From Mercurialis annua (lineage: Eukaryota; Streptophyta; Magnoliopsida; Malpighiales; Euphorbiaceae): DNA of 64,000 nucleotides. Positions 1 to 12,554 of this stretch are shown piece after piece. The translations under genes were made by a program, and so were the position numbers. The first letter of the stretch is position 1. Each line of letters begins with the position of its first letter. The stretch spans positions 36,483,653 through 36,547,652 of the forward strand of contig NC_065572.1 in the NCBI RefSeq assembly GCF_937616625.2. Direction: 5' to 3'. The notes under the pieces were generated by a model. The model saw nothing but the letters and a program-made list of their open reading frames with translations. It ran no database searches and was not told the DNA's origin.

Positions 1-174
1 GAATTTCACTGTACATCGAGTTAAAATTTTAGGCCACGGAACGATTATATGTTTTTAAACGATATTAGAATTGAATTATAGCGTTTTGAATATAGATTAA
101 GCATTTTGGATGCGTTAGGATCGTTTTTACATCGAAAACACGTCGGAAACGGAGCCGGGGTGAAAACCCGCGGC

Positions 175-297
175 TGTGCGCTGCACAGTCCAACTGTGCG
201 AACGCACAGCATACTGTGCGAACGCACAGTCATGCACTGTGCGAACGCACAGTCATGCTGTGCCAACGCACAGTGAGACGTGCGCTCGCACAGTGTT
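175..297. repeat. Palindrome array in U3 of LTR family C
   Basis: The 16-nt near-perfect palindrome CTGTGCGAACGCACAG occurs at 194-209, 214-229 and 237-252, with a one-base variant at 258-273 and a related half-size palindrome, GTGCGCTCGCAC, at 280-291. Spacing is 20-23 bp, about two helical turns. It lies upstream of TATA-like sequence at 419-431. Its position resembles that of palindromes in the other LTR families of this window. A regulatory role is inference. Confidence 0.8.
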
Positions 298-418
298 TGG
301 CCGATCGATACGTTTTGAGGAATTTGCCCATTTTTGCGTACAATTATGGGAATTGATTACTTTATCGACTAATAATCAATTAGTTCGAATTATTTAACCT
401 AACGAGGTTAAAAGAGAA

Positions 419-431
419 TTTATTTAAAAGG
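419..431 (+). promoter_or_regulatory. TATA-like element of LTR family C
   Basis: The sequence tttatttaaaagg follows the palindrome array by about 120 bp and precedes the long R/U5-like remainder. A comparable TATTTAAA-type box lies downstream of the U3 palindromes in families A and B. The call rests on position and AT-rich consensus only. Confidence 0.25.
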
Positions 432-1741
432 GATATTTGAACCGTATACGAGTTAGATATCTTTTATCGGAATATACACGTGAGAGGCACAATAATCGAT
501 AAGAGTAATGCGTCGTGTCTCGAGTCTATAATCAATCCTAGAATAGAATTCTGATGTGAGTCAATTGTTTTTAAATAGTTTTAGATCCGGCAAGGCAAAG
601 AGCCGCTAGACCAGGAGCTCGGGAACCTAGACGTTTCTGAGCACCGGAGTATTTTTGGAATAAGCGGTCACTGTGAGTTTATACAAGTTTACTTTTAAAG
701 TATTTACGCAAGCAATGATTTTATATTGCTTTATGTTTGATTTGCATGTTTATAGTACGAAAATCTTTATATGAATTGCATATACGCTTTATTTGAAACC
801 AGTATTGATCCGATGGAACGTGCTACCTATTGAGCGGCAATAGGACTTCGTGATCACAAGTTTTAATTTGATATAGCTATGAATACGATAAAGAATACGA
901 ATTTCGAAGTTGGATATACGAATGCGGTACGAGAGTGAACTCGGTTACAGTGTAACCTGAGCCCCGTATCTAGTAGGTTGGACCTACTAGTGGGTTGGAC
1001 CCACCATTGGAATAAAGAGATTTTTCGCGACTGACGTGGTTGAGTGTGAATCCTCCCGGGCCAGACTATTGGATAAGTTTTCTTCTGAGTACATATGTTT
1101 AGCATGTTCGAGGATTAGGGCTTCAATCGGATCTTATACTTAGCTGCATATAATTGAATATTGTTTTATTTTTTATTTGAATACTTATTAGTAAACTTAT
1201 GAACTCACTCAGTATATTCCCATATACTGACCCCTCACAGTCTTTCCTTTCAGGTGAAAGCATTGTAAAGGATGGACTTCCATTTCTTGTTCTGGAAGTC
1301 TACAGTAGTTGAAGTATGTGTCAAAGGATGTATCACTTCATAGCGCTGCAGTAGCCCGTAGACGTCTGTTTGTGAATACTGTTGAAGTCAAAAGGTATAT
1401 ATATATTTAATTTTAAAGAATGATGTTTACTTCCGTTTGATTTCTTTAATCAATTTCCATAAGTGGTATTGGTCACGATTATGATTAGAGACAGGGCAGG
1501 GCTGGACATGAGGTGTCGCTCGGTAAAACCCTAATCTATAATAACGATTTGCGATGGTTTTCGAAAAGTAATTCAAATATTAATGATAAAGTTAAAAAGG
1601 TTTTCTGAAAATGTTTTATATAATATAATATATTTAATTCGCGAAAAAAAATTCATAGTGGTTTTAGGCTTGCTACGGGTTCCGGAGCTACCACTCTCGT
1701 TCCCTAGCGCCGGTCTTGGCTCTGTAGTTTGGGTCGTGACA

Positions 1742-2154
1742 CGTACAGTATATATTTAATATTAAAAGAGGAAATCACACGCCTTACGTTTTTTTCCTCT
1801 TCTTTGCAAACTTACTCTATTAAAGTTTGTGTTGTCAAGCGTACATAATCTTGACTTTTTCTTTTTATAAATACGCTTTTCCTTGATCACTTGGTTACAT
1901 GTTTCTATTTCTTGTCCATGTGCAATCTTCTATTTTTTAATTTGACATTTTTTTTTTGATGTCCAAAAATTAACACAGGTAATCATTAAATTACTAACTT
2001 CAAAAAGTTACCACTAATTGCAAAAAATACATAAATTTACCATTAGTTTCTTAATTTGATATTTTTACTTTTGAATTGTTTTTCACCTATTTTTAATAAC
2101 TTTTCAATTTCTCATATTTTTTACTTTTGAATTTATTTGGTGAAAGAAATCCAA
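1742..2154. other. AT-rich non-satellite spacer
   Basis: No gene is visible. The first 25 bases after the LTR end (from 'gtacagtatatatttaatat') are nearly the same as the interior of family A LTRs at about 15145-15170 and 30370-30396. The LTR may therefore have inserted into an older family A fragment, with cgtac (1742-1746) as the possible right target duplication. The rest is poly-T-rich sequence that grades into the satellite at about 2155. Confidence 0.5.
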
Positions 2155-4260
2155 ACGTTTCGCCTTTTGAGCGATTTAAGCCAAACGTTTTTAAACGTTA
2201 CGAAGCAAATCCAAACGTTTCGCCTTTTTAACGATTTAAGCCAAACATTTAGAAACGTTACAAAAAAATCCAAGCGTTTCACCTTTTCAGCAAATTAAGC
2301 CAAACGTTTATAAACATTACGAAACAAATCCAAGCGTTTCGTCTATTTAGCAATTTAAGCCAAACATTTCATCTTTTTAGCTATTTAAGCAAACGTTTAT
2401 AAACGTAAGAAACAAATCATAACGTTTCACCGTTTTAGTGATTTAAGCCACTACAAAGGTTACGGTACAAATCCAAAATTTTCACCTTTTTAGCAATTTA
2501 TGCCAAACGTTTAGAAACGTTATGAAACAAATCCAAGCGTTTCACCTTTTTAGCAATTTAAGCCAAACATTACGAAACAAATTCAAGCGTTTCACCTTTT
2601 TGGCAATATAAGCCAAACGTTTACAAACGTTACGAAAAAAAACTAAACGTTTCACCTTTTTAACGATTTAAGCCAAACGTTTACAAACGTTACGAAACAA
2701 ATCCAAACGTTTAAAACGTTACTAAACAAACGTTACGAAACAAATCAAAACGTTTACAAATGTTACGGAACAAAACCAAACGTCTCACCTTTTTAGTGAT
2801 TTAAGCCAAGCGTTTACAATCGTTACGAAACAAAACCAAACATTTCACCTTTTTAGCGATTTAAGCCATACGTTTACAAACGTTATGAAACAAAAGCAAA
2901 CGTTTAAAACGTTACGAAACAAATCCAAACAATAGAAAAAAACACCAAAAATTTCCTTATTTTAGTGATTTAAGCCAAACGTTTGTAAACGTTACGAAAC
3001 AAAACAAAATGTTTATAAACGTTACGAAACAAATCCAAACGTTTCGCATTTTTTGTGATTGAAGCCAAACGTTTGCAAAAGTTACGAAACAAATCCAAAC
3101 GTTTTAATACTATTTCAAACGTTTAAAACGTTACAAAACAAATCCAACCGTTTCACATTTTTAGCGATTAAAGCCAAACATTTACAAAGGATACGAAAAA
3201 AATCCAAGCGTTTCAGTTTTTTAACGATTTCAGCCAAACGTTTAAAAACGTTACATAACAAATCCAAACGTTTAAAAACGTTACGTAACAAATCCAAACG
3301 TTTTGCCTTTTTAGAAATTTAAGCCAAACGTGTACAAACGTTACGAAACAAATCAAAATGTTTCAACTTTTTAGCGATTTAAGCCAAATGTTTACAAACA
3401 TTGCAAAACAAAACAAGACGTCTCCCTTTTTTTGCGATTTAAGCCAAACGTTTACATACATTACGAAACAAAACCAGACGTTTAAAACGTTACAAAACAA
3501 ATCCAAGCGTTTCCCCTTTTTAGCAATTTAAGCCAAACGTTTATTAACGTTGCAAAACAAATCCAAACCTTTCACCTTTTTAGCGATTGAAGCCAAATGT
3601 TTACAAATGTTACGAAACAAATCCAAACGTTTCACCTTTTTAGCAATTTAAGCCAAACGTTTACAAACGTTACGAAACAAATCCAAACGTTACAAAACAA
3701 AACCGAACGTTTACAAACGTTACGAAAAAAATCCAAGCGTTTCACCTTTTTAGCAATTTAAGCCAAACGTTTACAAACGTTACGAAACAAATCCAAACGT
3801 TTCACCTTTTTAGCAAACAAATCCAAATATTTCACATTTTTAGCGATTTAAGCGAAACGTTTATAAACGTTACGAAGAAAATCCAAACGTTTCACCTTTT
3901 TAGCAATTTAAGCCAAACGTTTACAAACGTTACAAATCAAATCCAAGCGTTTCACCATTTTAGCAAATTAAGCCAAACGTTTATAAACGTTACGAAACAA
4001 TTCCAAGCGTTTCATCTTTTTAGCAATTTAAGCCAAACGTTAACAAACGTTACAAAACAAATCCAAGCATTTCACCTTTTTAGTGATTTAACCCTAACGT
4101 TTACAAACGTAAGAAAAAAATCTAAACGTTTCACCTTTTTAGCGATTTAAGCCAATCCAAAGGTTACGAACAAAATCCAAAATTTTCACCATTTTAGCAA
4201 ATTAAGCCAAAAGTTTACCAACGTTACGAAACAAATCCAAGTGTTTCATATTTTTAGAAA
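2155..4260 (+). repeat. Higher-order satellite segment, copy 1 (about 4.8 kb offset)
   Basis: This segment is collinear with about 6955-9060. Rare variants recur in the same order: 'gtaagaaacaaatcataacg' at 2404 and 7213; 'aatagaaaaaaacacc' at 2931 and 7752; 'agcaaacaaatccaaatatt' at 3812 and 8603; 'gccaatccaaaggttac' near 4150 and 8933. The offset drifts between about 4,790 and 4,821, showing small indels after duplication. Confidence 0.85.
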
Positions 4261-5900
4261 TTTAAGCCAAAGGTTTACAAACGTTACGAAACAAATCCAA
4301 CAATTTAATATTTTTTGCGATTTAAGCCAAATGTTTACAAACTTTACGAAACAAATCCAAACGTTTCACTTTTTTAGCGATTTAAACCAAACGTTTACAA
4401 ACGTTACGAAACAATTCCAAAGGTTTCCCATTTTTATTGATTTAAACAAAACGTTTATAAAAGTTACGAAACAAAACCAAAGGTTTACAAATGTTACGAA
4501 ACAAATCCAAATGTTTCACCTTTTTAGCAATTTAAGCCAAACGTTTACAAACGTTACGAAACAAATCCAAACGTTTCACCTTTTTAGCAATTTAAGCCAA
4601 ACGTTTACAAACGTTACGAAACAAATCCGAACTTTTGACCTTTTTAGCAATTTAAGCCAAACGTTTACAAACGTTACGAAACAAATCCAAACGTTTCACC
4701 TTTTTAGCGATTTAAGCCAAACATTTATAAATGTTACGAAACAAATCCAAACATTTAAAAACGTGAAGAAACAAAACCAAACGTTTGGCTAAAAAGGTGA
4801 AACGTTACGAAACAAATCAAAGCGTTTCACTTTTTCAGCAATTTAAGCCAAAAGTTGACAAATGTTACGAAACAAAACCAAACGTTTCCCCTTTTTAGCG
4901 ATGTAAGCAAAACGTTTATGAACGTAACGAAACAAATCCAAACGTTTTCCCTTTTTAGCGATTTAAGCCAAACATTTACAAACGTTACGAAACAAATCTA
5001 AACGTTTTCCCTTTTTAGCGATTTAAACGTTACAAACGTGACGAAACAAATCCAAATGTTTCCCCATTTTTAGCAATTTAAGTCAAATGTTTACAAACGA
5101 TACGAAATAAATCCAGGTGTTTCTCCTTTTTAGCAATATAAGCCAAACGTATACAAACATTACGAAACAAATCATCGCATTTCACCTTTTTAGCAATTTA
5201 AGCCAAACATTTACAAAGGTTACGAAAAAAATCCAAACGTTTCTCCTTTTTAGTGATTTAAGCCAAACGTTTACAAACGATACGAAACAAATCCAAACGT
5301 TTCACCTTTTAAGCGATTTTAGCCAAACATTTAAAAACGTTACGAAACAAATCCAAACGTTTCACCTTTTGAGCGATTTAAGCCAAACGTTTACAAAGGT
5401 TACGAAATAAATCCAAATGTTTCACTTTTTCAGCGATTTAAGCCAAACGTTTACAAACGTTACGAAACAAATCTAAACGTTCCAACTTTTTAGCAATGTA
5501 AGACAAACGTTTACAAACTTTACGAAACAAAACCAAATGCTTAAAACCTTACGAAACAAATCTAAACGTTTCACATTTTTAGCGATTTAAGCGAAACGTT
5601 TACAAACATTACTAAACAAAACCAATCGTTTCTTCTTTTTTGCAATTGAAGCCAAATGTTTACAAATGTTACGAAACAAATAAAAATGATTCACCTTTTT
5701 AGCTATTTAAGCCAGACGTTTATAAACGGTACGAAACAAATCCAAACGTACCTTTTGAGCGATTTAAGCCAAACGTTTATAAACGTTACGAAACAAATCC
5801 AAACGTTTCACCTTTTTACCAATTTAAGCCAAATGGTTACAAACGTTACGAAACAAATCCAAACATTTTACCTTTTTAGCGATTTAAGCCAAACATTTAC
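4250..5900 (+). repeat. Higher-order satellite segment, copy 1 (about 8.3 kb offset)
   Basis: Matches about 12555-14290 at an offset of 8,303-8,305 bp, judged from 'caatttaatattttttgcg' at 4301 against 'cagtttaacatttcttgcg' at 12604, and from the micro-inverted motif at 4787 against 13092. It overlaps the 1,041-bp tandem pair, so several rounds of duplication are superimposed. Confidence 0.75.
4777..4803. repeat. Micro-inverted satellite piece at a CCAAACGTTTGG palindrome
   Basis: The + strand monomer runs into CCAAACGTTTGG and then reads ggctaaaaaggtgaaacg, which is the complement of the normal cgtttcacctttttagcc order with ttaaatcg missing, before returning to + orientation at acgttacgaaac. 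The same structure is at about 13083-13108. The palindrome at the switch suggests a hairpin-templated event; this is inference. Confidence 0.7.
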
Positions 5901-7010
5901 AAAAGGTACGAAAGAAATCCAAAGGTTTCGCCTTTTGAGCGATTTTAGCCAAACGTTTATAAACGTTACGAAGCAAATCCAAACGTTTCACCTTTTTAGC
6001 GATGTAAGCAAAACGTTTATGAACGTAACGAAACAAATCCAAACGTTTTCCCTTTTTAGCGATTTAAACGTTACAAACGTAACGAAACAAATCCAAATGT
6101 TTCCCCATTTTTAGCAATTTAAGTCAAATGTTTACAAACGATACGAAATAAATCCAGGTGTTTCTCCTTTTTAGCAATTTAAGCCAAACGTATACAAACG
6201 TTACGAAACAAATCATCGCATTTCACCTTTTTAGCAATTTAAGCCAAACGTTTACAAAGGTTACGAAAAAAATCCAATTGTTTCTCCTTTTTAGTGATTT
6301 GAGCCAAACGTTTACAAACGATACGAAACAAATCCAAACGTTTCACCTTTTTAGCGATTTCAGCCAAACATTTACAAACGTTACGAAACAAATCCAAACG
6401 TTTCACCTTTTGAGCGATTTAAGCCAAACGTTTACAAAGGTTACGAAATAAATCCAAACGTTTCACCTTTTCAGCGATTTACGCCAAACGTTTACAAACG
6501 TTACGAAACAAATCTAAACGTTTCACCTTTTTAGCAATGTAAGACAAACGTTTACAAACGTTACGAAACAAAACCAAATGTTTAAAACCTTACGAAACAA
6601 ATCTAAACGTTTCACATTTTTAGCGATTTAAGCGAAACGTTTACAAACATTACGAAACAAAACCAATCGTTTCTTCTTTTTAGCAATTGAAGCCAAACGT
6701 TTACAAATGTTACGAAACAAATAAAAATGATTCACCTTTTTAGCGATTTAAGCCAGACGTTTATAAACGGTACGAAACAAATCCAAACGTACCTTTTGAG
6801 CGATTTAAGCCAAACGTTTATAAACGTTACGAAACAAATCCAAACGTTTCACCTTTTTACCAATTTAAGCCAAATGTTTACAAACGTTACGAAACAAATC
6901 CAAACATTTTACCTTTTTAGCGATTTAAGCCAAACATTTACAAACGGTACGAAAGAAATCCAAAGGTTTCGCCTTTTGAGCAATTTTAGCCAAACGTTTA
7001 TAAACGTTAC
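4860..7010 (+). repeat. Tandem pair of 1,041-bp higher-order repeats
   Basis: The two halves, about 4860-5960 and 5960-7010, match at a constant offset of 1,041 bp over most of their length. Examples are 'aatccaggtgtttctcc' at 5111 and 6152, and the truncated monomer 'aaacgtaccttttgagcg' at 5744 and 6785. The first copy has one additional monomer near 4960-5020, so the offset upstream of that point is about 1,100 bp. Sharing of private variants points to recent unequal exchange. Confidence 0.85.
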
Positions 7011-9060
7011 GAAGCAAATCCAAACGTTTCACCTTTTTAGCGATTTAAGCCAAATGTTTAGAAACGTTACAAAAAAATCCAAGCGTTTCACCTTTTCAGC
7101 AAATTAAGCCAAACGTTTATAAACATTACGAAACAAATCCAAGCGTTTCGTCTATTTAGAAATTTAAGCCAAACATTTCACCTTTTTAGCTATTTAAGCA
7201 AACGTTTACAAACGTAAGAAACAAATCATAACGTTTCACCGTTTTAGTGATTTAAGCCAATACAAAGGTTACGGTACAAATCCAAAATTTTCACCTTTTT
7301 AGCAATTTAGGCCAAACGTTTAGAAACGTTACGAAACAAATCCAAGCGTTTCACCTTTTTAGCAATTTACGCCAAACGTTTACAAACGTTACGAAACAAA
7401 TCCAAGCGTTTCACCTTTTTGGCAATATAAGCCAAACGTTTACAAACGTTACGAAAAAAAAAACCAAACGTTTCACCTTTTTAACGATTTAAGCCAAACG
7501 TTTACAAACATTACAAAACAATTCCAAACGTTTAAAACGTTACTAAACAAACGTTACGAAACAAATCCAAACGTTTACAAATGTTACGGAATAAAACCAA
7601 ACGTCTCACCTTTTTAGTTATTTAAGCCAAGCGTTTACAATCGTTACGAAACAAAACCAAACGTTTTACCTTTTTAGCGATTTAAGCCATACGTTTACAA
7701 ACGTTACAAAACAAAAGCAAACGTTTAAAACGTTACGAAATAAATCCAAACAATAGAAAAAAACACCAAATATTTCCTTATTTTAGTGATTTAAGCCAAA
7801 CGTTTGTAAACGTTACAAAACAAAACAAAACGTTTATAAACGTTACGAAACAAATCCAAACGTTTTGGCATTTTTTGTGATTGAAGCCAAACGTTTACAA
7901 AAGTTACGAAACAAATCCAAACGTTTCAATACTATTTCAAACGTTTAAAACGTTATGAAACAAATCCAACCGTTTCACATTTTTAGCGATTTAAGCCAAA
8001 CGTTTACAAAGGATACGAAAAAAATCCAAGCGTTTCAGCTTTTTAACGATTTCAGCCAAACATTTAAAAACGTTACGTAACAAATCCAAACGTTTTGCCT
8101 TTTTAGAAATTTAAGCCAAACGTGTACAAACGTTACGAAACAAATCAAAATGTTTCACCTTTTTAGCGATTTAAGCCAAACGTTTACAAATGTTGCAAAA
8201 CAAAACAAGACGTCTCACCTTTTTTGCGATTTAAGCCAAACGTTTACATACATTACGAAACAAAACCAGACGTTTAAAACGTTACAAAACAAATCCAAGT
8301 GTTTCCCCTTTTTAGCAATTTAAGCCAAACGTTTATTAACGTTGTAAAACAAATCCAAACCTTTCACCTTTTTAGTGATTGAACCCAAATGTTTACAAAT
8401 GTTACGAAACAAATCCAAACGTTTCACTTTTTAGCAATTTAAGCTAAACGTTTAGAAACGTTACGAAACAAATCCAAACGTCACAAAACAAAACCGAACG
8501 TTTACAAACGTTAAGAAACAAATCCAAGCGTTTCATCTTTTTAGCAATTTAAGCCAAACATTTACAAACGTTACGAAACAAATCCAAACGTTTCACCTTG
8601 TTAGCAAACAAATCCAAATATTTCACCTTTTTAGCGATTTAAGCGAAACGTTTATAAACGTTACGAAGAAAATCCAAACGTTTAACCTTTTTAGCAATTT
8701 AAGCCAAACGTTTACAAACGTTACAAATCAAATCCAAGCGTTTCACCATTTTAGCAAATTAAGCCAAACATTTATAAACGTTACGAAACAATTCCAAGTG
8801 TTTCATCTTTTTAGCAATTTAAGCCAAACGTTAACAAACAAATCCAAGCATTTCACCTTTTTAGAGATTTAACCCTAACGTTTACAAACGTAAGAAACAA
8901 ATCTAAACGTTTCACCTTTTTAGCGATTTAAGCCAATCCAAAGGTTACAAACAAAATCCAAATTTTTCACCTTTTTAGCAATTTAAGCCAAACGTTTACC
9001 AACGTTACGAAACAAATCCAAGTGTTTCACCTTTTTAGCAATTTAAGCCAAACGTTTACA
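6955..9060 (+). repeat. Higher-order satellite segment, copy 2 (about 4.8 kb offset)
   Basis: This is the partner of 2155-4260, recognised by the same chain of rare monomer variants. It has lost or gained single monomers relative to its partner; for example, the region near 3240-3300 carries an extra half unit absent near 8070. Neither end coincides with a non-satellite breakpoint, so the boundaries are approximate to one monomer. Confidence 0.85.
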
Positions 9061-12000
9061 AACGTTACGAAACAAATTCAAGCGTTTCACCTTTTTAGCC
9101 ATTTAAGCCAAATATTTACAAACGTTGCGAAACAAATTTAAACGTTTCCCCATTTTAGCAATTGCCAAACGTTTAAAACGTTATGAAACAAATCCAAAAA
9201 TTTCACCTTTTTAGCGATTTAAGCCAAATGTTTACAAATGTTACGAAACAATTCCAAACGTTACACCTATTTAGCGATTGAAGCCAAACGTTTACAAACA
9301 TTACGAAACAAATCTAGACGTTTCCCATTTTTAGCAATTTAAGCCAAACGTTTTCAATCGTTACAAAACAAAACCAAGCGTTTCACCTTTTTAGCAATTT
9401 AATACAAACGTTTACAAATGTTACAAAATAAATCCAAGCGTTTCCACCTCTTTAGCAATTTAAACCAAACGTTTACAAACGTTATGAAACAAATCCAAAT
9501 GTTTCATCTTTTTAGCGATTTAAGCCAAAGGTTTACAAACGGTATGAAAAAAATCCGAACGTTTCACCTTTTGAACGATTTAAGTCAAACGTTTATAAAC
9601 GCTACAAAACAAATCCAAACGTTTCACCTTTTTAGCAATTTAAGCCAAACGTTTACAAACGTTACGAAACAAAACCAAGTTTTTCACCCTTCTTAGAGAT
9701 TTAAGCAAAACGTTTAAGCCAAACATTTATAAATGGTACGAAACAAATCCAAACGTTTCACCTTTTCAGCGATTTATGCCAAACGTTTACCTACATTACG
9801 AAACAAAACCAAATGCTATACCATTTTAGCGATTTAAGCCAAATGTTTAAAACGTTACGAAAAAAATCCAAGCGTTTCACCTTTTTAGTGATTTTAGCCA
9901 AACGTTTACAAACGATAAAAACAAATCCAAATGTTTCCCCTTTTTAGCGATTTAAGCCAAACGTTTACAAACGTTACGAAATAATTCCAAACTTTTTCAC
10001 CTTTTGAGCGATTTAAGCCAAACATTTACAAACATTACGAAACAAATCCAAATGTTTCACCTTTTCAACGATTTAAGCCAAAAGTTTACAAACGTTACGA
10101 AACAAATCCAAACGTTTCACCTTTTTAGCGATATAAGCCAAATGTTTACAAACATTACGAAACAAAACCAAACGTTTAAAACGTTACGAAACAAATCCAA
10201 ATGTTTCACATTTTTAGCGATTTAAGCCAAACGTTTACAAACATTACGAAACAAAACAAATCGTTTCATCTTTTTAGAAATTTAAGCCAAACAATTACTA
10301 GCGTTATGAAACAAATCCAAACGTTTCACCTTTTTAGCGATTTAAGCCAAACATTTACAAACATTACGAAACAAATCCAAATGTTTCACCTTTTTAGAGA
10401 TTTAAGCCAAACGTCTAAAAACGGTACAAAACAAATCTAAACGTTTCACCTTTAAAGCTATTTATGCCAAACGCTTACCTACGTTACGAAATAAAACCAA
10501 ATGTTTTCCCAATTTAGCGATTCAAGCCAAATGTTTAAAACATTACGAAACAAATCCAAACGTTTCGCTTTTTTAGCAATTTAAACCAAACGTTTACAAA
10601 CGTTATGAAACAAATCCAAACGTTTCGCCTTTTTAAAGATTTAAGCCAAACATATACCGACATTACGAAACAAAACCAAACGTTTAAAATGTTACAAAAC
10701 AAATCCAAACATTTCACATTTTTAGCGATTTAAGCCAAACCTTTACAAACGTTACGAAACAAAACCAAGTATTTCACCTTTTTAGTAATTTAAGCCAAAC
10801 GTTTACAAACATTACAAAACAAATTCAAGCGTTTCAACTCTTTAGCAGTTTAAGCCAGATGTTCACAAACGTTACGAAACAAATCCAAACGTTTCCTCTT
10901 TTTTTGCGATTTCGCCTCTTAAGCGTTTCACCTTTTTAGCGATTTAAGCCAAAGGTTTACAAACTGTATGAAACAAATCCAAACGTTTCACTTTTTGAGC
11001 GATTTAAGCCAAATGTTTATAAACGCTATGAAACAAATCCAAACGTGGCACCTTTTTAGAAATTTGAGTCAAATGTTTATAAAAGTTTCGAAAAAAATCC
11101 AAGTGTTTCACCTTTTAAGCAATTTAAGTCAAACGTATACAAACGTTACGAGACAAATCAAAGCGTTTCACCTTTTTAGCAATTTAAGCCAAACGTTTAC
11201 AAAGATTACGAAGAAAATCCAAACGTTTCCCCTTTTTAGTGATTTAAGCCAAACGTTTACAAACGATACGAAACGAATCCAAACGTTTCACTTTTTTAGC
11301 GATTTAAGCAACACGTTTACAAACGTTACGAAACGAATCCAAACGTTTCACCTATTCAGCGATTTAAGCCAAACGTTTACAAACGTTAGGAAACAAATCC
11401 AAACGTTTCACCTTTTCAGCGATTTAAGCCAAACGTTTACAAACGTTACGAAATAAAACCAAACGTTTTAAACGTTATGAAACAAATCCAAATGTTTCAC
11501 ATTTTTAGCAATTTAAACCAAAAGTTTACAAACATTACGAAACAAAACAAATCGTTTCATCTTTTTAGCAATTTAAGCCAAAAATTTACAAACGTTATGA
11601 AACAAATCCAAACGTTTCACCTTTTTATCGAATTGAGCCAAACATTTACAAACGTTACAAAATAAATCCAAACGTTTCACCTTTTTAGTGATTTAAGCCA
11701 AATGTTTATAAGCGGTACGAAACAAATTCAAACATTTCACCTTTTGAGCGAGTTAAGCCAAACGTTTATATACGTTACGAAACAAATCCACACGTGTCGC
11801 CTTTTTAGCAATTTAAGCCAAACGTTTACAAACGATACGAAACAAATCCAAACGTTTCCCCTTTTTAGCGATTTAAGCGAAACGTTTACAAACGTTACGA
11901 ATCAAATCCAAACGTTTCACCTTTTTAGCGATTTAAGCCAAATGTTTATAAACGGTACGAAACAAATCCAAACGTTTCACCTTTTTAGCGATTTAAGGCA

Positions 12001-12554
12001 AACATTTACAAACGTTACGAAACAATTCCAAACGTTTAACCTTTTTAGCAATTTCAGCAAAATGTTTGCAAATGTTTCCCATTTTTAAAAATTAAGCCAA
12101 ACGTTTATAAACGGTACGAAACAAATCCAAACGTTGTTAGCGATTTAAGCCACACATTTACAAACGTTTCGAAACAATTCCAAACGTTTCATTTTTTTAG
12201 CAATTTAAGCCAAACGTAAACAAACTTTACGAAACAAAACCAAACGTTTCCTCTTTTTAGCAATTTAAGCAAAACGTTTACAAACATTACGAAACAAATC
12301 CAAGCGTTTCACGTTTTTAGCAATTTAGGCCAAACGTTTACAAACGTTACGAAACAAATCCAAACGTTTCACCTTTTTAGCGATTTTGGCCAAACTTTTA
12401 CAAACGTTACGAAACAAATCCAAACCTTTCACCTTTTTGACGATTTAACCTAAATGTTTGCAAACGTTACGAAACAAATCCAAACGTTTCCCCATTTTAG
12501 CAATTTAAGCAAAATGTTTACAAACGTTACGAAACAAATCCAAGCGATTCACCT

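Larger units (their letters stand above)
1..1741 (+). mobile_element. Partial LTR, family C (right end intact)
   Basis: Non-coding sequence ending in GGGTCGTGACA, which is the same terminus as the family A and B LTRs read on their coding strand, so this LTR lies on the + strand. Other shared LTR landmarks are the stretch at 1200-1240 with 'cagtatattcccatatactgacccc' character (the families A and B carry 'cagatatactg' next to 'ggggtc') and 'cctagcgccggtc' at 1703-1715. No tRNA primer site follows the end, so this is a 3' LTR or a solo LTR whose left end lies outside the window. Body sequence differs strongly from A and B, hence a separate family. No coding sequence was recognised; the short ORFs here look fortuitous. 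Confidence 0.75.

Noticed and set aside
176..397. 73-residue ORF near the window start
   Set aside because: It reads through the palindrome array and both strands are open there, so it is a composition effect.
11702..12088. 128-residue and similar repeat-encoded ORFs as genes for a 20-residue-repeat protein
   Set aside because: They only follow the one stop-free frame of the satellite, begin at arbitrary ATG variants and are ended by common monomer variants (gattga, aaataa).
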